Part shown: one piece after another, positions 1-28,600 of the stretch
Numbering within the stretch: the first letter of the stretch is position 1
Layout of the letters: each line of letters begins with the position of its first letter
Source of the DNA: Paratrimastix pyriformis
Lineage: Eukaryota; Preaxostyla; Paratrimastigidae
Direction of reading: 5' to 3'
DNA: 64,000 nt
Assembly (NCBI GenBank): GCA_027972325.1
Contig: JAPMOS010000066.1
Coordinates: 33,501-97,500 of the forward strand
The notes under the pieces: generated by a model
The model's input: the letters and a program-made list of their open reading frames with translations, nothing else
Databases searched by the model: none
What the model was told of the DNA's origin: nothing
Program-made: the position numbers and the translations under genes

Positions 1-69
1 AAGCCCGCCTGCCGCCCGGTGCGCTCGTGCGACTATGACGACATGGACTACTGCGACTACGACTGCTAG
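1..69 (+). CDS. C-terminal end of an upstream gene (partial)
   Basis: Frame 1 is open from the window edge to a TAG at 67-69 and encodes about 22 residues rich in Cys, Asp and Tyr (ending DYDDMDYCDYDC). The acidic aromatic tail and the codon use resemble the neighbouring genes. No family can be assigned from so short a piece, and it could also be chance coding. Confidence 0.35.
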   Translation, partial: KPACRPVRSCDYDDMDYCDYDC

Positions 70-196
70 ACGCGGCGCAGCTGCGTTGTTGTAACCCCCC
101 ATTCCACCACCCCACCCATCCACCCCCCATCCCACCATTCCCCTTGGAACTCGTTTACCCTTTTGTTCACATGCCCTCGGTCAGAACCGAATACGA

Positions 197-3101
<2,905 letters not shown>

Positions 3102-3161
3102 AGCAGACCAGCCCCCTCGAGATGGCCACGGATGAAGACCTCGCTCTGCTTCTCTACCGCC

Positions 3162-3458
3162 GAGCGTTTCTCTCGTTCTCTTGTGTTGCCCCCACCCCCT
3201 CTTCCTCCTCCTCCTCCTCCTTGAATCAACACCCTCCTCCCCTCCCCCGCTCTTGCCCTTTCTCTTGGGTGGAAGGTGAATGCGTGTTGTGATCGCGTGC
3301 TGTGGACGATCGACACTGCGCTTTATTCTGCATTCGTATAGACGGTTTATCGCGCGGGGACATTGGATAGTGACGACATCTGACCTCGCTTTGAGGGATC
3401 CGTTGTTTCTCCGAACTACTTGGGAAAAAAGATTCATTTTTTGGGTCTCGTGAATGCG
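3162..3458 (+). repeat. Dispersed repeat, copy 1
   Basis: About 290 bp starting GAGCGTTTCTCTCGTTCT. It includes a conserved core (GTGGACGATCGACACTG, then TTCTGCATTCGTATAGACG) and ends near ACTTGGGAAAAAA. Copy 2 lies at 6190-6452 in the same orientation, with small indels. It carries no ORF. Each copy lies downstream of a gene stop. Confidence 0.85.
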
Positions 3459-3579
3459 CCGAGGGGTCAGGGGCCCCGAATTGAGTACGTGTCCAAAACC
3501 CGGCCGGGTCCCCAAAACCAGGGGGTTACTCGCGCTCCTCCATCGCACCCCTGGGTGCGCGGTGAGGGCCGAACAGGGG

Positions 3580-4085
3580 CTGGATTACGGGAAGCCGCGC
3601 TCCCCGTGGTCCGACCTCGACGCCGAGCCCGCGGCCGCGGCGCACAGACGGTCGGACATCTCCTTCACTTTTGTGGGGGACGGGGTCCACTTCCTCGACT
3701 TGGTGGTGTCTGAGCCGCTGGCCATCAACAACGACGCCGCCGCCAAGGAGGAAAGGCTGCCGGCTGCCGCCGAGGGCCGCAAGTTCAGGCTATAGGAGTG
3801 GCGGAAGACCAACAAGGGCACCCTCTGGCCCTTCGGCCTCACCGTCGTGGGGCAGATGGGGCCTCAGGCGGAGCGCTTCCTGGAGATGATCGAGGAAGTG
3901 CACCGCAAGGCCGAGCGCTCGTTCAGCAAGTCGTTCGCAGCGGCGGGAGCACTGCCATGGAGATGGGATGGGCCCGCGAGGCGACGCACCTGCACAAGAG
4001 CCTGGGACTGTCCTGCATCAACGTGAACGGGACGAGGACGCAGTGGCCCGAGACCCCAACGCGGCGGGTAAAGAGCGAGTTTTGA
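3580..4085 (+). mobile_element. Retroelement polyprotein C-terminal relic (non-LTR-like)
   Basis: Coding-like sequence resembles the extension after the reverse transcriptase in some protist retroelements: FLDLVVSEPLA, an Ala-rich helix, then TLWPFGLTVVGQMGPQAERF (compare the F-x-PF...E-x-x-G-x-x-GP-x-A pattern). No RT core is nearby, so only the 3' part remains. It looks broken and old. The family assignment rests on pattern resemblance only. Confidence 0.45.
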
Positions 4086-4188
4086 AGTTTCTCTCTCTCT
4101 CTCCGGCGTTTGTTTCTATTCCCCGGGCCAACACGTTTATCATCATTACTTTTCGTGTTGATTCCGGGCACAGGGGTGTACACGTTTA

Positions 4189-5918
4189 ATGCAGCTCCCG
4201 GCGACTCGGATGGCCGGCATCGCATTGTCTGGCTTGTGTTTGGAATCAATCGACTGACTTTCTTGTAGTGTTTCATTAGACGGAAAACCAGCGCGTCTTG
4301 TAAACATCGCATTGGGGCCGGATGTTGCAACCATCAAAAACTCTATTGCTTCTCTTTTCAACGTCGCTCAAGTTGAATCAGTCTCATTCTCGTTGAGCTC
4401 TTCGTCTGGTGGAGGAGGTCAATTCTATGCGGAACTTGAAGCTTCTTCGTTGCCATTTTTGCTGGATGAATCTCGGTTACTGATCAATGCGACATCAGGT
4501 CCCTTCTGGCTCTGCGCCTGATTGATTATCGTCTCATAGCCTCTGCTGAATCGGCGAAATTGGAGAATTTGGAGCATAAGAGGCGACGTGATGAAATGTT
4601 TGTTTCGGTCAAGAAGCAAAGTGATGAAATGGTTGTTCTCATGCAACGCTTGCTGGAACGATTGCGTCCGTGTCTTGTGTTCGTCTTAACCCCACTCATC
4701 TTCCCTTCCTAGCTCCTATCGAGTCCTCAATTCAACGCGAGTCCTCAATTCAACGCGAGTCCTCAATTCAACGGATCCCAAGTCTGCGGGTTTTCCGCGT
4801 TTGGTTGATTTCCCCTTTCCAAGTCGGCTCCTCCTCGCAGTTTGACTTTCGCTATCCCTTTTTGCGGGGTGCTCCCGAATTTTTACCGCAGACTCTGGAC
4901 AAGACGAAATTCTTTGAACAGGTGACTGCGCATCACGCCCACCGGATCTTGCAAACTCCTGGGGTCAACCCCAGTCAATGTGGTCACCGGGCGTTTCCGG
5001 CGAATCTTTCTCTATTTCGTTCTGTCGGAAAATTCACGCCCAATTTCATCGACCATGCATATTTTGACGTGACTAAGCCGATTTCCCTGTTCGTTCCCAT
5101 TGGGGGAGCTCCGCTGTCACCTTCAACGGAGCAAGGGCAGATCGTCCGCCCGATCGCCCTCGCCTCAGCAGGCCCTTGCGGCACCAGGTCAGTCTTCTGC
5201 TCGTGTTTTGATTCGATTCAATCTTTTTTTCTTCGGTCTCAGGTTTTCGCCAACTGCCGAAGGCACGGAAAACTGTTATGTCGTGGGGGAGGCAAGCGTC
5301 TCATGGCAGCAGCTCGAGAACAAAATGGACAAACTTCATCTCTATTTGGACGCCCTTTCGGCCATTCCCACATCACCATCCCCACCGCCGCTTTCCCGCC
5401 CGCCCGACTCACGGAGCGACTACATGCCGCTCACGGAAGCGGTGCAAAGCACGGAGCCCGCTGCGATTTCCCCTTCCATGGCTGCCCCCTCCCCCCCCTC
5501 GCGAGGCCTTCTCCCAACTCCATCGTCATCCCCACGACCGCCTTCCGACTCACAGAGCGACCACACGCCGGCAGCTTCCCCTTCATCCTCGACCAGGCGA
5601 CCCCTTCTGAACACACCACCCCCCCAGGGCCCATCGTCTCCGCAACCGAGTTCTCGGCTCAGCGGCACAGCATCTCCCTCAGCGGCATTGCTCGGCCGTG
5701 AATCCCTGCCCCCCGCGGAGCGTCCAGATCTCCCCCTGCTGCAGCTCCACCCAAGGGTATGTCTTGCCTTTGTTTCCTTCCCTCTCCCCAAGGATGCGAG
5801 AATGGAGTCCGATTTGCGCGAACGATTCCGGGAGTATGCCCCTAAGGCCGGACTGGCCAATTATTTGGCGGCCGATCGGCTGCACATATTCCTCCCTCGG
5901 TGTGATTTGGATTCTTGA
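4189..5918 (+). CDS. Unrecognised multi-exon protein with coiled coil (possible Crinkler-like N-terminus)
   Basis: Exons 4189-4226, 4269-4498, 4540-4665, 4713-5187, 5243-5756, 5793-5918 join in frame to about 502 aa. Residues about 13-60 (VSLDGKPARLVNIALGPDV...) have the beta-strand/helix look of a ubiquitin-like or Crinkler N-terminal fold. A charged helix, probably a coiled coil, follows (KLENLEHKRRRDEMF...). Next comes a short tandem repeat (SSIQRE three times, 4727-4776), a globular segment of about 150 residues, a long Pro/Ser-rich linker and a charged C-terminal helix (ESDLRERFREYAPKAG). Donors are GTCTG, GTCCC, GTCCG, GTCAG and one canonical-looking GTATG. I do not recognise the family. 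Confidence 0.6.
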
Positions 5919-6189
5919 TTGTTTTGCGTTTGCGTTCATTATTTTGCTTTCCAATAGAAAATTTTGTCAGGGTCGTTTCTGGCCTGCGAAGGAACTGGGC
6001 CCCAGAGCAGCCCCGGGAGGTGGGGCGCCAGGGCAGGGAATCCCGAGACAGACCCAAACCCGGAGGTGAACCGGCCAGGGGTTGGGCGGGCGGCCAGGGG
6101 AGGAGGGATTCACCCCCTGGCGAGAAGGCCGCGATCCCGAGGGCCGTGGGCCCCTCAAAAAGATGATGATGCCGACCTTGCCCCCGGCG

Positions 6190-6452
6190 TTCGCGAGCGT
6201 TTCTCTCGTTCTCCCCACCTTGAATCAACACCATCCCCCCCTCACCTCTCTTGCCCTTTCTCTTGGGTGGGTAAATGCGTGTTGCGAGCGCGTATTGTGG
6301 ACGATCGACACTGCCCGCTTTATTCTGCATTCGTATAGACGTTTTTTGCCTCGATGGTGGAAAAAAACAACGGGTGACTCGATGATGATATCTGACCCCG
6401 CTCTGAACGACTTGGGAAAAAATCATTCATTTTGGGTTATGCTAATGCGTCG
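6190..6452 (+). repeat. Dispersed repeat, copy 2
   Basis: Second copy of the repeat at 3162-3458, same strand, about 265 bp. It shares the GGACGATCGACACTG and TTCTGCATTCGTATAGACG cores and the ACTTGGGAAAAAA end. The two copies bracket the retroelement relic and the coiled-coil gene as direct repeats. Confidence 0.85.
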
Positions 6453-6628
6453 TAACACGAGACTGACTGACATCATGAAAGTTTTTCGCGACTTGAGAGG
6501 GAGTCGGTGAGTTCTGGGCGCACTTGGGCGCGTCATGGTGGTTGGCCGAGTCTCGCCTTCGAACTTTTCAAACCCCGCGATTTTTCCCTTCGAATTGGCA
6601 AGGGAAAATCGACCCCGGGGAAACTCCA

Positions 6629-7898
6629 ACTAACGTAGGGGTCAAAAAGTGAACCCGGACATAGGTGCAAAAACCCGGATGCCGGCAAACGGCCTTCCCG
6701 CGCATTCTTTCTTGAGAGCCATCCTATTTATAACTGTTTTCAGTGATTTGTGGCGAACCCGCAGGGTACAGTGAGCCAGTCGGACATTTGATCGACCCGC
6801 CATCTGACATCTGTTCGGGAGAAACGGGTCCGGGAACCACTGTGGCTGCTGTGGGAGTGTCTATGGACTGCATTGGGGCCACCCTGACGACGGAGGTGGT
6901 CCCGGCTGGCACTGGAGGAGTGCAGGGTGGCCTCCGGGCATACCCACCGTTTCACGCGCCCGCCGCTCCCACCTCCTCCACCCCCTCCCCAGGGGCACTC
7001 TGGCGCCTCGCAAGCCTGCCCCGGGCCACACCAACACTCCCAAGCCCCACTCCTCCCAGTCGCCGCCACCCCCACCCCGTCCCGCTCCCAGGGGAACGCC
7101 CCTCCCAAACCACCCCTCCCCGGACCCCCGGGGCCCCCCATGAGGTGTCGGCCACTCTGTGACGCATGTTTCACTTTTACCTCTGTGCGGGTGCCCCTTT
7201 GATGCTTCTGGTTCCTCTCGGGACTGATGCGAAGGCAATCTCTCCTCTGCCGGTCCGCTTTGGCCCCTGCGTCTCCCCGGTTATGAAGGCGGGGAGTTTC
7301 AGGAAAGTCTCGTGTTCTTCTCTTCCTTTCTCAGGTGGTTCTCTCAATAAAGCTCGTTCGCGTGAGCATCCACAACACGGTTTGGCGAACCACCGGGGCC
7401 CCGGGGGTCCGGGGAGGGGTGGTTTGGGAGGGGCGTTCCCCTGGGAGCGGGACGGGGTGGGGGTGGCGGCGACTGGGAGGAGTGGGGCTTGGGAGTGTTG
7501 GTGTGGCCCGGGGCAGGCTTGCGAGGCGCCAGAGTGCCCCTGGGGAGGGGGTGGAGGAGGTGGGAGCGGCGGGCGCGTGAAACGGTGGGTATGCCCGGAG
7601 GCCACCCTGCACTCCTCCAGTGCCAGCCGGGACCACCTCCGTCGTCAGGGTGGCCCCAATGCAGTCCATAGACACTCCCACAGCAGCCACAGTGGTTCCC
7701 GGACCCGTTTCTCCCGAACAGATGTCAGATGGCGGGTCGATCAAATGTCCGACTGGCTCACTGTACCCTGCGGGTTCGCCACAAATCACTGAAAACAGTT
7801 ATAAATAGGATGGCTCTCAAGAAAGAATGCGCGGGAAGGCCGTTTGCCGGCATCCGGGTTTTTGCACCTATGTCCGGGTTTTTGACCCCTACGTTAGT
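6629..7898. repeat. Long inverted repeat (foldback) with arms of about 505 bp
   Basis: Left arm 6629-7137 and right arm 7395-7898 are reverse complements with very few differences. They begin and end with ACTAACGTAGG / CCTACGTTAGT and surround a 257-bp unique spacer. Both arms therefore encode the same spurious peptides in opposite directions. No transposase and no target duplication is seen. The near identity implies recent origin or gene conversion. The right end lies 8 bp before the ATG of the giant helicase gene. Confidence 0.95.
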
Positions 7899-7905
7899 CA
7901 AAGTG

Positions 7906-21866
<13,961 letters not shown>

Positions 21867-22562
21867 GGTTGATTGGGGAACGCCACTTCTCTGGCGGACG
21901 CCGCGGGAGTTTCTGGCGCCGCTGCATTATTTTGTCGGTATTTTGGCTGATCTCCTTGTCTTCGAAAAAAAGGCACCCACGTCTCATGAGAATGTGCTCT
22001 GCCCCCCCAAGCCGACAGGCCCCACAACATCAACCTTTCCGCTCCGGCCCCGCCGACCCTCAAGATTGCGGGTGGGGGTGGAGCAGATCGGGGTGGAGCA
22101 GCGGGGGTGGGGAGGGGGGGAGGGGAGGGGAGGGAGGGAGGGAGGGAGGAGGGGGGGAGGCGTAGGGGCTGGCAGGCATCGCGCGTCGGGTCTCGAGTGA
22201 ATGATGCATGGGTGAGGGTCCCTCCCTATAGGGATGGGGTCGTTCGTCGGTGGACCATCACCCAACCGGGCTTGATCCGATCGGCAAACCGCGTGAATTC
22301 CCCCTCAAACCATCGCGCAATCGGGTGGGTCCCCGAGTGAGTGGTGCATGGCTGGGCGAGTAGCACAGGGGAGGCAGCCTGCAGGGGCATAGACCTCGGA
22401 TGGCTTTGTATCAATGGGTGCAGATTTGCGGTGTCGACGGATCGTTGTGTGATGTCAAATTGTGGGGTGTGGGTGGGTGGGAGAGGTCATGCAAACCGCT
22501 CTTTTGCGAAGCCGCTCGACCGGCGGGGTGGGGAAAGCGAGGAAAAACCCGAGAATAAAATG
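21867..22562. other. Intergenic region, G-rich with no gene seen
   Basis: About 700 bp between the helicase stop and tRNA-Ile. It contains GGGGTGGAGCAG repeats (about 22075-22105) like those in the transporter tail (about 3013-3055), a G/A-rich stretch, and no supported ORF. Confidence 0.6.
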
Positions 22563-22635
22563 TGCTCGATGCAGGGATCGAACCTGCGACCGTTGCCTTA
22601 TTAGAGCAACGCTCTACCGACTGAGCTAATCGAGC
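22563..22635 (-). tRNA. tRNA-Ile(AAT)
   Basis: The reverse complement folds as a 73-nt cloverleaf. Acceptor GCTCGAT/ATCGAGC, D arm GCTC...GAGC, anticodon loop CTAATAA with anticodon AAT, T arm GCAGG-TTCGATC-CCTGC. Intronless. It lies 61 bp past the stop of the TauE gene on the same strand, so it may sit in that gene's 3' UTR or be transcribed separately by Pol III. Confidence 0.95.
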
Positions 22636-22696
22636 TACAGAAAACCGGCAGAAGCGCGCCGAGATGAAGCCCGTTGTGCAAGCAGGCACACCCAGC

Positions 22697-23831
22697 TCAC
22701 AGGAAGCCGCGAATCAGGGCGACGGTGGCCGAGCACATGGTGAGGCCCCAGAAGATCATCAGGAAAATGTCATTCCTGATGCGGCCGCTGAAAAGGCACG
22801 GCACGGTCAGGCTGGTCAGGGCGGCACCAGCACCCACCGCAATGGCCACCTCCCTGTGTGGTGTCGTCGGTGGGTGACGAGCGAGAGAGTGAGCGATGAT
22901 GATCCGTGTGCCGCCAGGCAGGGCGGTGAAAAATGATGATGTCATCAAACGCATAGGATTTCTGGGATCATGTATGTGTCGAGATGAATCAAGCACCATC
23001 ATCATCGCAGGATCGCATCATCAGAGAGTTTGGAAGAGAAGTTGACGGTCCCGATGCGGTGGAAGGATCATGGGGGCATCTTACCTGTCCGAATTCCTTT
23101 GTAAATGCAAGGATGGCCGAGCGGTCCAAGGCGCCAGTTTAAGGTACTGGTATCTTCGGATGCGTGGGTTCGAACCCCACTCCTTGCAAATGATTTTTCC
23201 CCCACAGACCAGCGCACGTCATTCATCCGGGTGAAGATTGCCGCCGTGTTGCTGATCAGCATGGTGGCCGTGCTCACTGCCGCCGCCACGGGCGGGTCAA
23301 CGTGCATGGCCATGGTCAGGATGGGCACGTAGATCACCCCTGGGGGATATCGACACCAACAAAAAAAAAAATGAGGCCATGGTCAGGATGGCACGTAGCT
23401 CACTCCTGGGGGGGATCGACCCACAAATGAAACAGCGGAGGAAAAGAAGACACACAAAGTGATGACGATGGATGGTGCCAGCAGGGAGCCGAAGAGCCCC
23501 AGGTTTTAAAAAGAGGGAGGAAGGACACCGCAAGAAGTGTAGGCACAATCCACAAGGGAAGCGCCAAAGTCAAGCAGTGTCCACCAGGCCAATATACGCA
23601 AGCAGGCGGCAGCGAACAAGAGTCAGTCAACGGCAAAGCGCTCAGGCGGAAGAGCACGTCAACATCCGAGACGCATCGATGACGGACAGGACGGCAACGA
23701 ACGGGGCGGGGCGGGACGGGACAGCGCATATGGACGGGACGTAGGAACAGCACGACCAGGGCAGGCCGCACGTAAAGATGCACACGCCCCACAGACAGTC
23801 AGACATCCAGCCAGCCAGCCAGCCAGCCAGC

Positions 23832-23883
<52 letters not shown>

Positions 23884-24105
23884 ACATCCAGCCAGCCAGC
23901 CAGCCAGCCAGCCACACAGACAGACAGACAGACAGACCACCGCCCATGCCCAGCATGGATGCCAGCAGGGAGCCGAAGATCCCCAGAATGCAGCCGGGCA
24001 TCAGCTTAACCTCCGAGATGTGCACCTTGCCCGATCCGTCGGCAAACTCGCGGTGCCACCGGCCCCCCATCAGCAGCCTAGGCGTGTCGTGTCAGGTGTG
24101 TGTGT

Positions 24106-24151
<46 letters not shown>

Positions 24152-25289
24152 AGGTGTGTGTGTCAGGTGTGTATGTGTGTCATGTGTGTGTCATGTGTGT
24201 CATGTGTGTGTCATGTGTGTGTCATGTGTGTGTCATGTGTGTGTCATGTGTGTGTCATGTGTGTGTCATGTGTGTGTCATGTGTGTGTCATGTGTGTGTC
24301 ATGTGTGTGTGTCAGGTGTGTGTCATGTGTGTGTCATGTGTGTGTGAGGTGTGTGAGGTGTGTGAGATGTGTGTCAACATCCAATCATCATCATCCAATC
24401 ATCAACATCAACATCAACATCATCCAATCATCATCCACGTGCGGTTCCAGCCAGCCGGCTTGTTGAAGCCTTCCCTACCCCAGGACCGCGCTCGCACACA
24501 AGCCGCACGCACATCCAGACCGTTTCCACGTGGGCTGGGTGTTCTGCTCCCCGGCCATGGACATCACCTGGACAGGCGGGGTGGTGCCGACCGGCGGGGT
24601 GGTGCCGGCCAAGATGGGTTTAGTCTCTGTTGCCGGGGATGTCGACACGATGTTCACCACGGGCGGCGACTGGATTTGGAACGAGGCCGCCTCCGGGCTG
24701 CCCGCGGGTGGGGGTGGAGTCGCCCGGAGGGGAGGTTGGCGGGCGCGCCGCCAATTTTTGAAAAGTTTCCAGATGTTGAGGAATCCCAGGGCATAGATGA
24801 CCAGCCCAAAGACCACCTGCAGCACGCTCTTGTATGAGCCAAGGTACCCGCCAAGAAAGCCGCCTCCAATGGCACCGGGGAGCTGGAGACCAAGGGTGAA
24901 TTGATGAAGATGCATCGATGTCAGTGGAGGCACAAACCGCGAAGATGAGGAAGATCAGTGTCAATTTAAAGTCAATGCTCCGTTTATAGAGGTAGGAGAT
25001 GGATCCTATCGGGGGAGAACAAGAAGGTGAGAGCTTCACGGGGGGGAGCACAGACCACCGACTGTCGTGAAGAGGACAGCGCCCAATGAAGTGGCGCTCG
25101 CGCTCAGCCCATCCATTCCAATAAGGAAAAAGATCATAACCTGCCGGGGAAAACGCGAAACTCCAACAATGCCGCCGAGATGATGGATCGGACCATGAAC
25201 ACCCCCCCACCAATCCCGAAAAGGGGAGCAATAGCACCAATTGTCAGGCCAATAGCAGCGTACCCGATTAACCAGCCGATTTCGAGCAT
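22697..25289 (-). CDS. TauE/SafE (TSUP) family membrane transporter
   Basis: Exons on the minus strand: 25289-25194, 25140-25056, 25005-24938, 24882-24521, 24077-23938, 23339-23210, 22853-22697, about 345 aa. The family exports sulfur-containing or other organic anions; substrate unknown here. Typical repeats: IGAIAPLFGIGGGVFM near the N-terminus, LPGAIGGGFLGGYLG, then LASMLGMGGGVIYVPILTM in the second half, with a Pro-rich cytosolic loop of about 70 residues between. The last helix is DIFLMIFWGLTMCSATVAL. The start is the first ATG before LEIGWLIGYAAIG; in-frame sequence upstream has no ATG before a stop, so an upstream exon remains possible. Five of six donors are GTCYG. Intron 6 holds an antisense tRNA-Leu, and intron 5 holds a decoy copy of its acceptor. 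Confidence 0.85.
23107..23188 (+). tRNA. tRNA-Leu(AAG)
   Basis: An 82-nt type II tRNA. Acceptor GCAAGGA/TCCTTGC, anticodon stem CCAGT/ACTGG with loop TTAAGGT (anticodon AAG), long variable arm TATCTTCGGATGC, T arm GTGGG-TTCGAAC-CCCAC. A T5 run follows. It lies inside intron 6 of the TauE gene on the opposite strand. Confidence 0.96.
23383..23420 (-). repeat. Decoy copy of the TauE exon-6 acceptor
   Basis: On the minus strand a C-run, AG and start of exon 6 (GTG..CTACGTGCC-ATCCTGACCATGGCC) repeats the real junction at 23345-23306 with one deletion. It sits about 75 bp upstream of the true acceptor in the intron. Confidence 0.75.
23808..23937. repeat. (CCAG)n / (CAGA)n tetranucleotide repeat in TauE intron 5
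   Basis: About 110 bp of CCAG units followed by CAGA units, running directly into the donor (GTCTGTCTG on the minus strand). The donor motif itself is therefore part of the repeat. Confidence 0.9.
24098..24430. repeat. TG and CATGTGTGTGT satellite plus ATC units in TauE intron 4
   Basis: A (TG)n run, then about 14 units of the 11-mer CATGTGTGTGT, then ATCATCCA units. In the gene's sense direction the unit reads ACACACATG AC, the same sense as the satellite at 50266-50520 in SEY1. Confidence 0.9.
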
Positions 25290-25634
25290 CTCTTTCTTGG
25301 GGGATTCGAACGCGGACCCGCCTGGCCAGGCTGGTGCGCTGTCTTCACCAAATCCACTTCCACGACCCCCAAAGATGTTCCCGAAGAACAGTGCACGCTC
25401 GAATCCAGCCGAATTCGCGAAGGAATCGAGGTGTCGGAGGAGGGTCAACGTTTTCTGATTCCCAGCCCGGAGATGAAATCCTATTGCCCTTCACACAAAA
25501 ACACAAAACAATTTAGGTGGCAAAGAGAAGATGCACTATTTGCCAGAGAACCGAAGCGTCCCCGAACAAGAACAAAGCCCATTTATCCGCCCCGTGGAAA
25601 AGCGCGATGGGCAGTTTCAAACCCCCGGGTTCTC

Positions 25635-28600
25635 ATGGACGCGTTTGCTGGGTCTCCGGATGCACCTCCGGGTCCGATTCCGAGGGCCTCCCTCATTTCT
25701 CACACCGCCCCTCATCTCAGGTATTATGAATGACCCCATTCAGATTCTTATGCATAAGCACCGTGACATCCTCCTTGAATCTTTGAGAATTCTCGCACAG
25801 ACCCCCACCCACCAAATGCTCGCATGTAAACTTGCTCCCTTGACAGGCTTCAACAAGAGGCAATCATCCCGATCATTTTCGCAGCTCTTCTCCTACGCTG
25901 TTCTTCGTGACGTCTTCAACTTCCGAAACGAGAAGGAGCGCTCCTCTGTTGCCTTGGTACCCACCCTGGGGTCTTCACCCGTGGATATTATTCAGAATGG
26001 GACAGTGGTTATTGACAACCTGTTCGCGAACGGACCGGACAGTTATTTTTACAAGCAGATGCGATTGGAGGCCGCCATCAACCACGTGATCTCGTCGTTT
26101 ACGGCCCGCTTCATCTCGCACCTGCAACAAGCCGCGCCTGAGTGCGCCCGACGGGCCTGGGAAGAATCCCAGGGTTCCTCCGCGGGTGGCTTTGAACCCT
26201 TCTTCGGAACCGATATGTTCTCCTCCTCCGGGGCACCATCCACAATCTCGGAATCCCACCTCACCCCCTTGCAGGCGTCGGCCTCCGTTCCGACTCCCGC
26301 CTGCATCCCCGCATACACCCAGTCTCTCCCACCCAGCCGCTCTGCCCCAACCGGCTCACTTCGACCCTCCTGGTCGACCCCACCCGGGGGGTTATCCGCC
26401 CCGCGCCAGTGCGACCAGACAGCCCTGGAGACATCGGCCGGGACCGGGGAGGGTGAGACCCTGCCCTCGGGGTGCAATAATGCCATGCTGGGTGAGATGT
26501 TTGGGCAAAGGTCCCTTTGGCGCTCCATCCCCCCCCACGCACTTGGCACTTTGGCACTTTGGCACTCAAGTGCCAAAGTTGACACGACACTTTGGCACTT
26601 TGCCCACTTCGACCCACTTCGCCCACTTCGCCCACTTCGCCCACTTCGCCCACTTTGCTTTGCCCACTTTGCCCACTTTGCCCACTTTGCCGCCTTGGCC
26701 TTGCCGCCTTGGCCTTGCCGCCTTGGCCTTGCCGCCTTGGCCTTGCCGCCCTTGCCGCCTTGGCCTTGCCGCCTTGGCCTTGCCGCCTTGGCCTTGCCGC
26801 CTTGACACTGCGCATGCCTCGGCACTTTCCCCACTTTGCCACTTTGACACACAGAGCACCAATTCGCAACCACCTCGCCACCCCCCTCCTGGACATACCC
26901 TCGGTCCTCCCCCACCTGGTCACCACCACCACCCCTCTGCACCCTTCCTGTCCGATCAGTCCCTTTGCTCTCCACCCAAACCTTTGTAATCGCTCACTGT
27001 GCGTCATTGGAGACCCTTCCTGTCCGATTAATCAGTCCCTTTGCTCTCCACCCACTGCCATCCCGCCAGGAACCCGCTCGGTCGCAGCCCATCCATCGGC
27101 CCCATGGACTCGGCCCCCGCCCCCATCCCCACGTCCGAGGCCGCCGCCCCGCCCCCAGCGGCGGGCCCTTCGCACCCCCCCACATCATCATCCCTCTCGA
27201 CCGAGCTGCCCACTTACGACATCTCCCCGCCCACCACCACCACCACCACCACCACCACCACCACCACAAGCGAGCCTGCTAAGAAGCCCGCCATCAAACT
27301 GAACCCCCAGGCGCAGCCCTTTGCTCCCCCCTCGCGCCCATCACCACCACCCCAGCAGTCACTTCCCACAGCAGCGGCGGACCCCTCCCAGCCCACAACT
27401 ACAACACCGGCTGCCGCCTCCCCGCGCAAGCAGCCCGTCAGCCTCACCCGGACCCGCTCCCAGCCCTCACAGCGCCACTCCGCCGCCGAGCAGCCTGCGG
27501 GCAGCCCCCAGCCGCCTCCCGTCCACCCGCCGCCCCCGCCCTCGGGCACCCAACTCAAAGCAGGTGTCAAGGAGCTGGCCCCACCACACACGGACCCCCA
27601 GTGTCTCCTGCTGGATGGTGTGACCCGTCTGCAGACCCAGGCACTCAAACAGGACACGTTTCTGAGCAGGCTGGGCCGGGTGCTGATCTCATGGCCGGGC
27701 AAGGACAGCTGTCTGTTCATGTGGACTGTCGGGGGGTGGATGGACAGGGGCTTGGGTCCTTCCGCCCTCTTTGCGGAAAGGCGCCTTTGAATGACTGTGG
27801 CTGCGTGGTGGTGAGGGGGGAGTGGGGTGTGTGCTTTGGACGGATCCAATCATCATCAGCATCATCAGCATCAGCATCAGCATCAGCATCCAGTCATCAT
27901 CATCATTCCATCATCCAAGCATCATCCAATCATCCAATCATCCAATCATCCTCCTCCTCCAATCATCATCCTCCAATCATCATCCTCCAGTCATCCAGTC
28001 ATCCAGTCATCCAGTCATCCAGTCATCCAGTCATCCAGTCATTCCAGTCATTCCAGTCATTCCAGTCATTCCAGTCATCCAGTCATCCAGTCATTCCAGT
28101 CATTCCAGTCATTCCAGTCATTCCAGTCATTCCAGTCATTCCAGTCATTCCAGTCATCCAGTCATCCAGTCATTCCAGTCATTCCAGTCATTCCAGTCAT
28201 TCCAGTCATCCAGTCATTCCAGTCATTCCAGTCATTCCAGTCATTCCAGTCATCCAAACAACAAAGCATCAACATCATCATTCAATCATCCCAATCATCC
28301 TCATTTCCTGACCGACCGACCCGCCCGGGGCGGCCAGGCTTCGTCTTCGTCTCGCAGACCCGCCTGCAGGAGATGGAGGCTGCCCTCCCCGAGAGGCTCC
28401 ACCTCGACAACGGTCTGAATCTCCCATCCTCCATACCCATCCCACTGTCCCCATAGCACCCGACTGTCTCGACTGTCCCCGCCCCCACCCACCCCCGACT
28501 GTCTCCATCCCGCCCCCACCGTTTCCATACCCGCCCCCGACTGTCTCCATCCCCGCCCCGACTGTCTCCATACCCCGACTGTCTCCATCCCCGCCCCCAC

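Noticed and set aside
6743-7789. Identical ORFs on opposite strands (MICGEPAGYSEP...)
   Set aside because: They are produced by the two arms of the inverted repeat, have no family match and are Gly/Pro/Arg-rich in alternate frames.
23778-24347. PASQ/CVCHV repeat ORFs
   Set aside because: They are translations of CCAG and CATGTGTGTGT repeats in TauE introns.
25295-25320. Possible tRNA T-arm (GGGATTCGAACG)
   Set aside because: No acceptor, D arm or anticodon stem can be paired around it; the minus strand there is in frame with the TauE N-terminus.
26965-27060. Separate gene start at ATG 27104
   Set aside because: A GTCCC donor at 26511 and the acceptor at 27069 join the upstream ORF in phase, so the simplest model is one RRM gene from 25635; a second start remains possible but is not needed.
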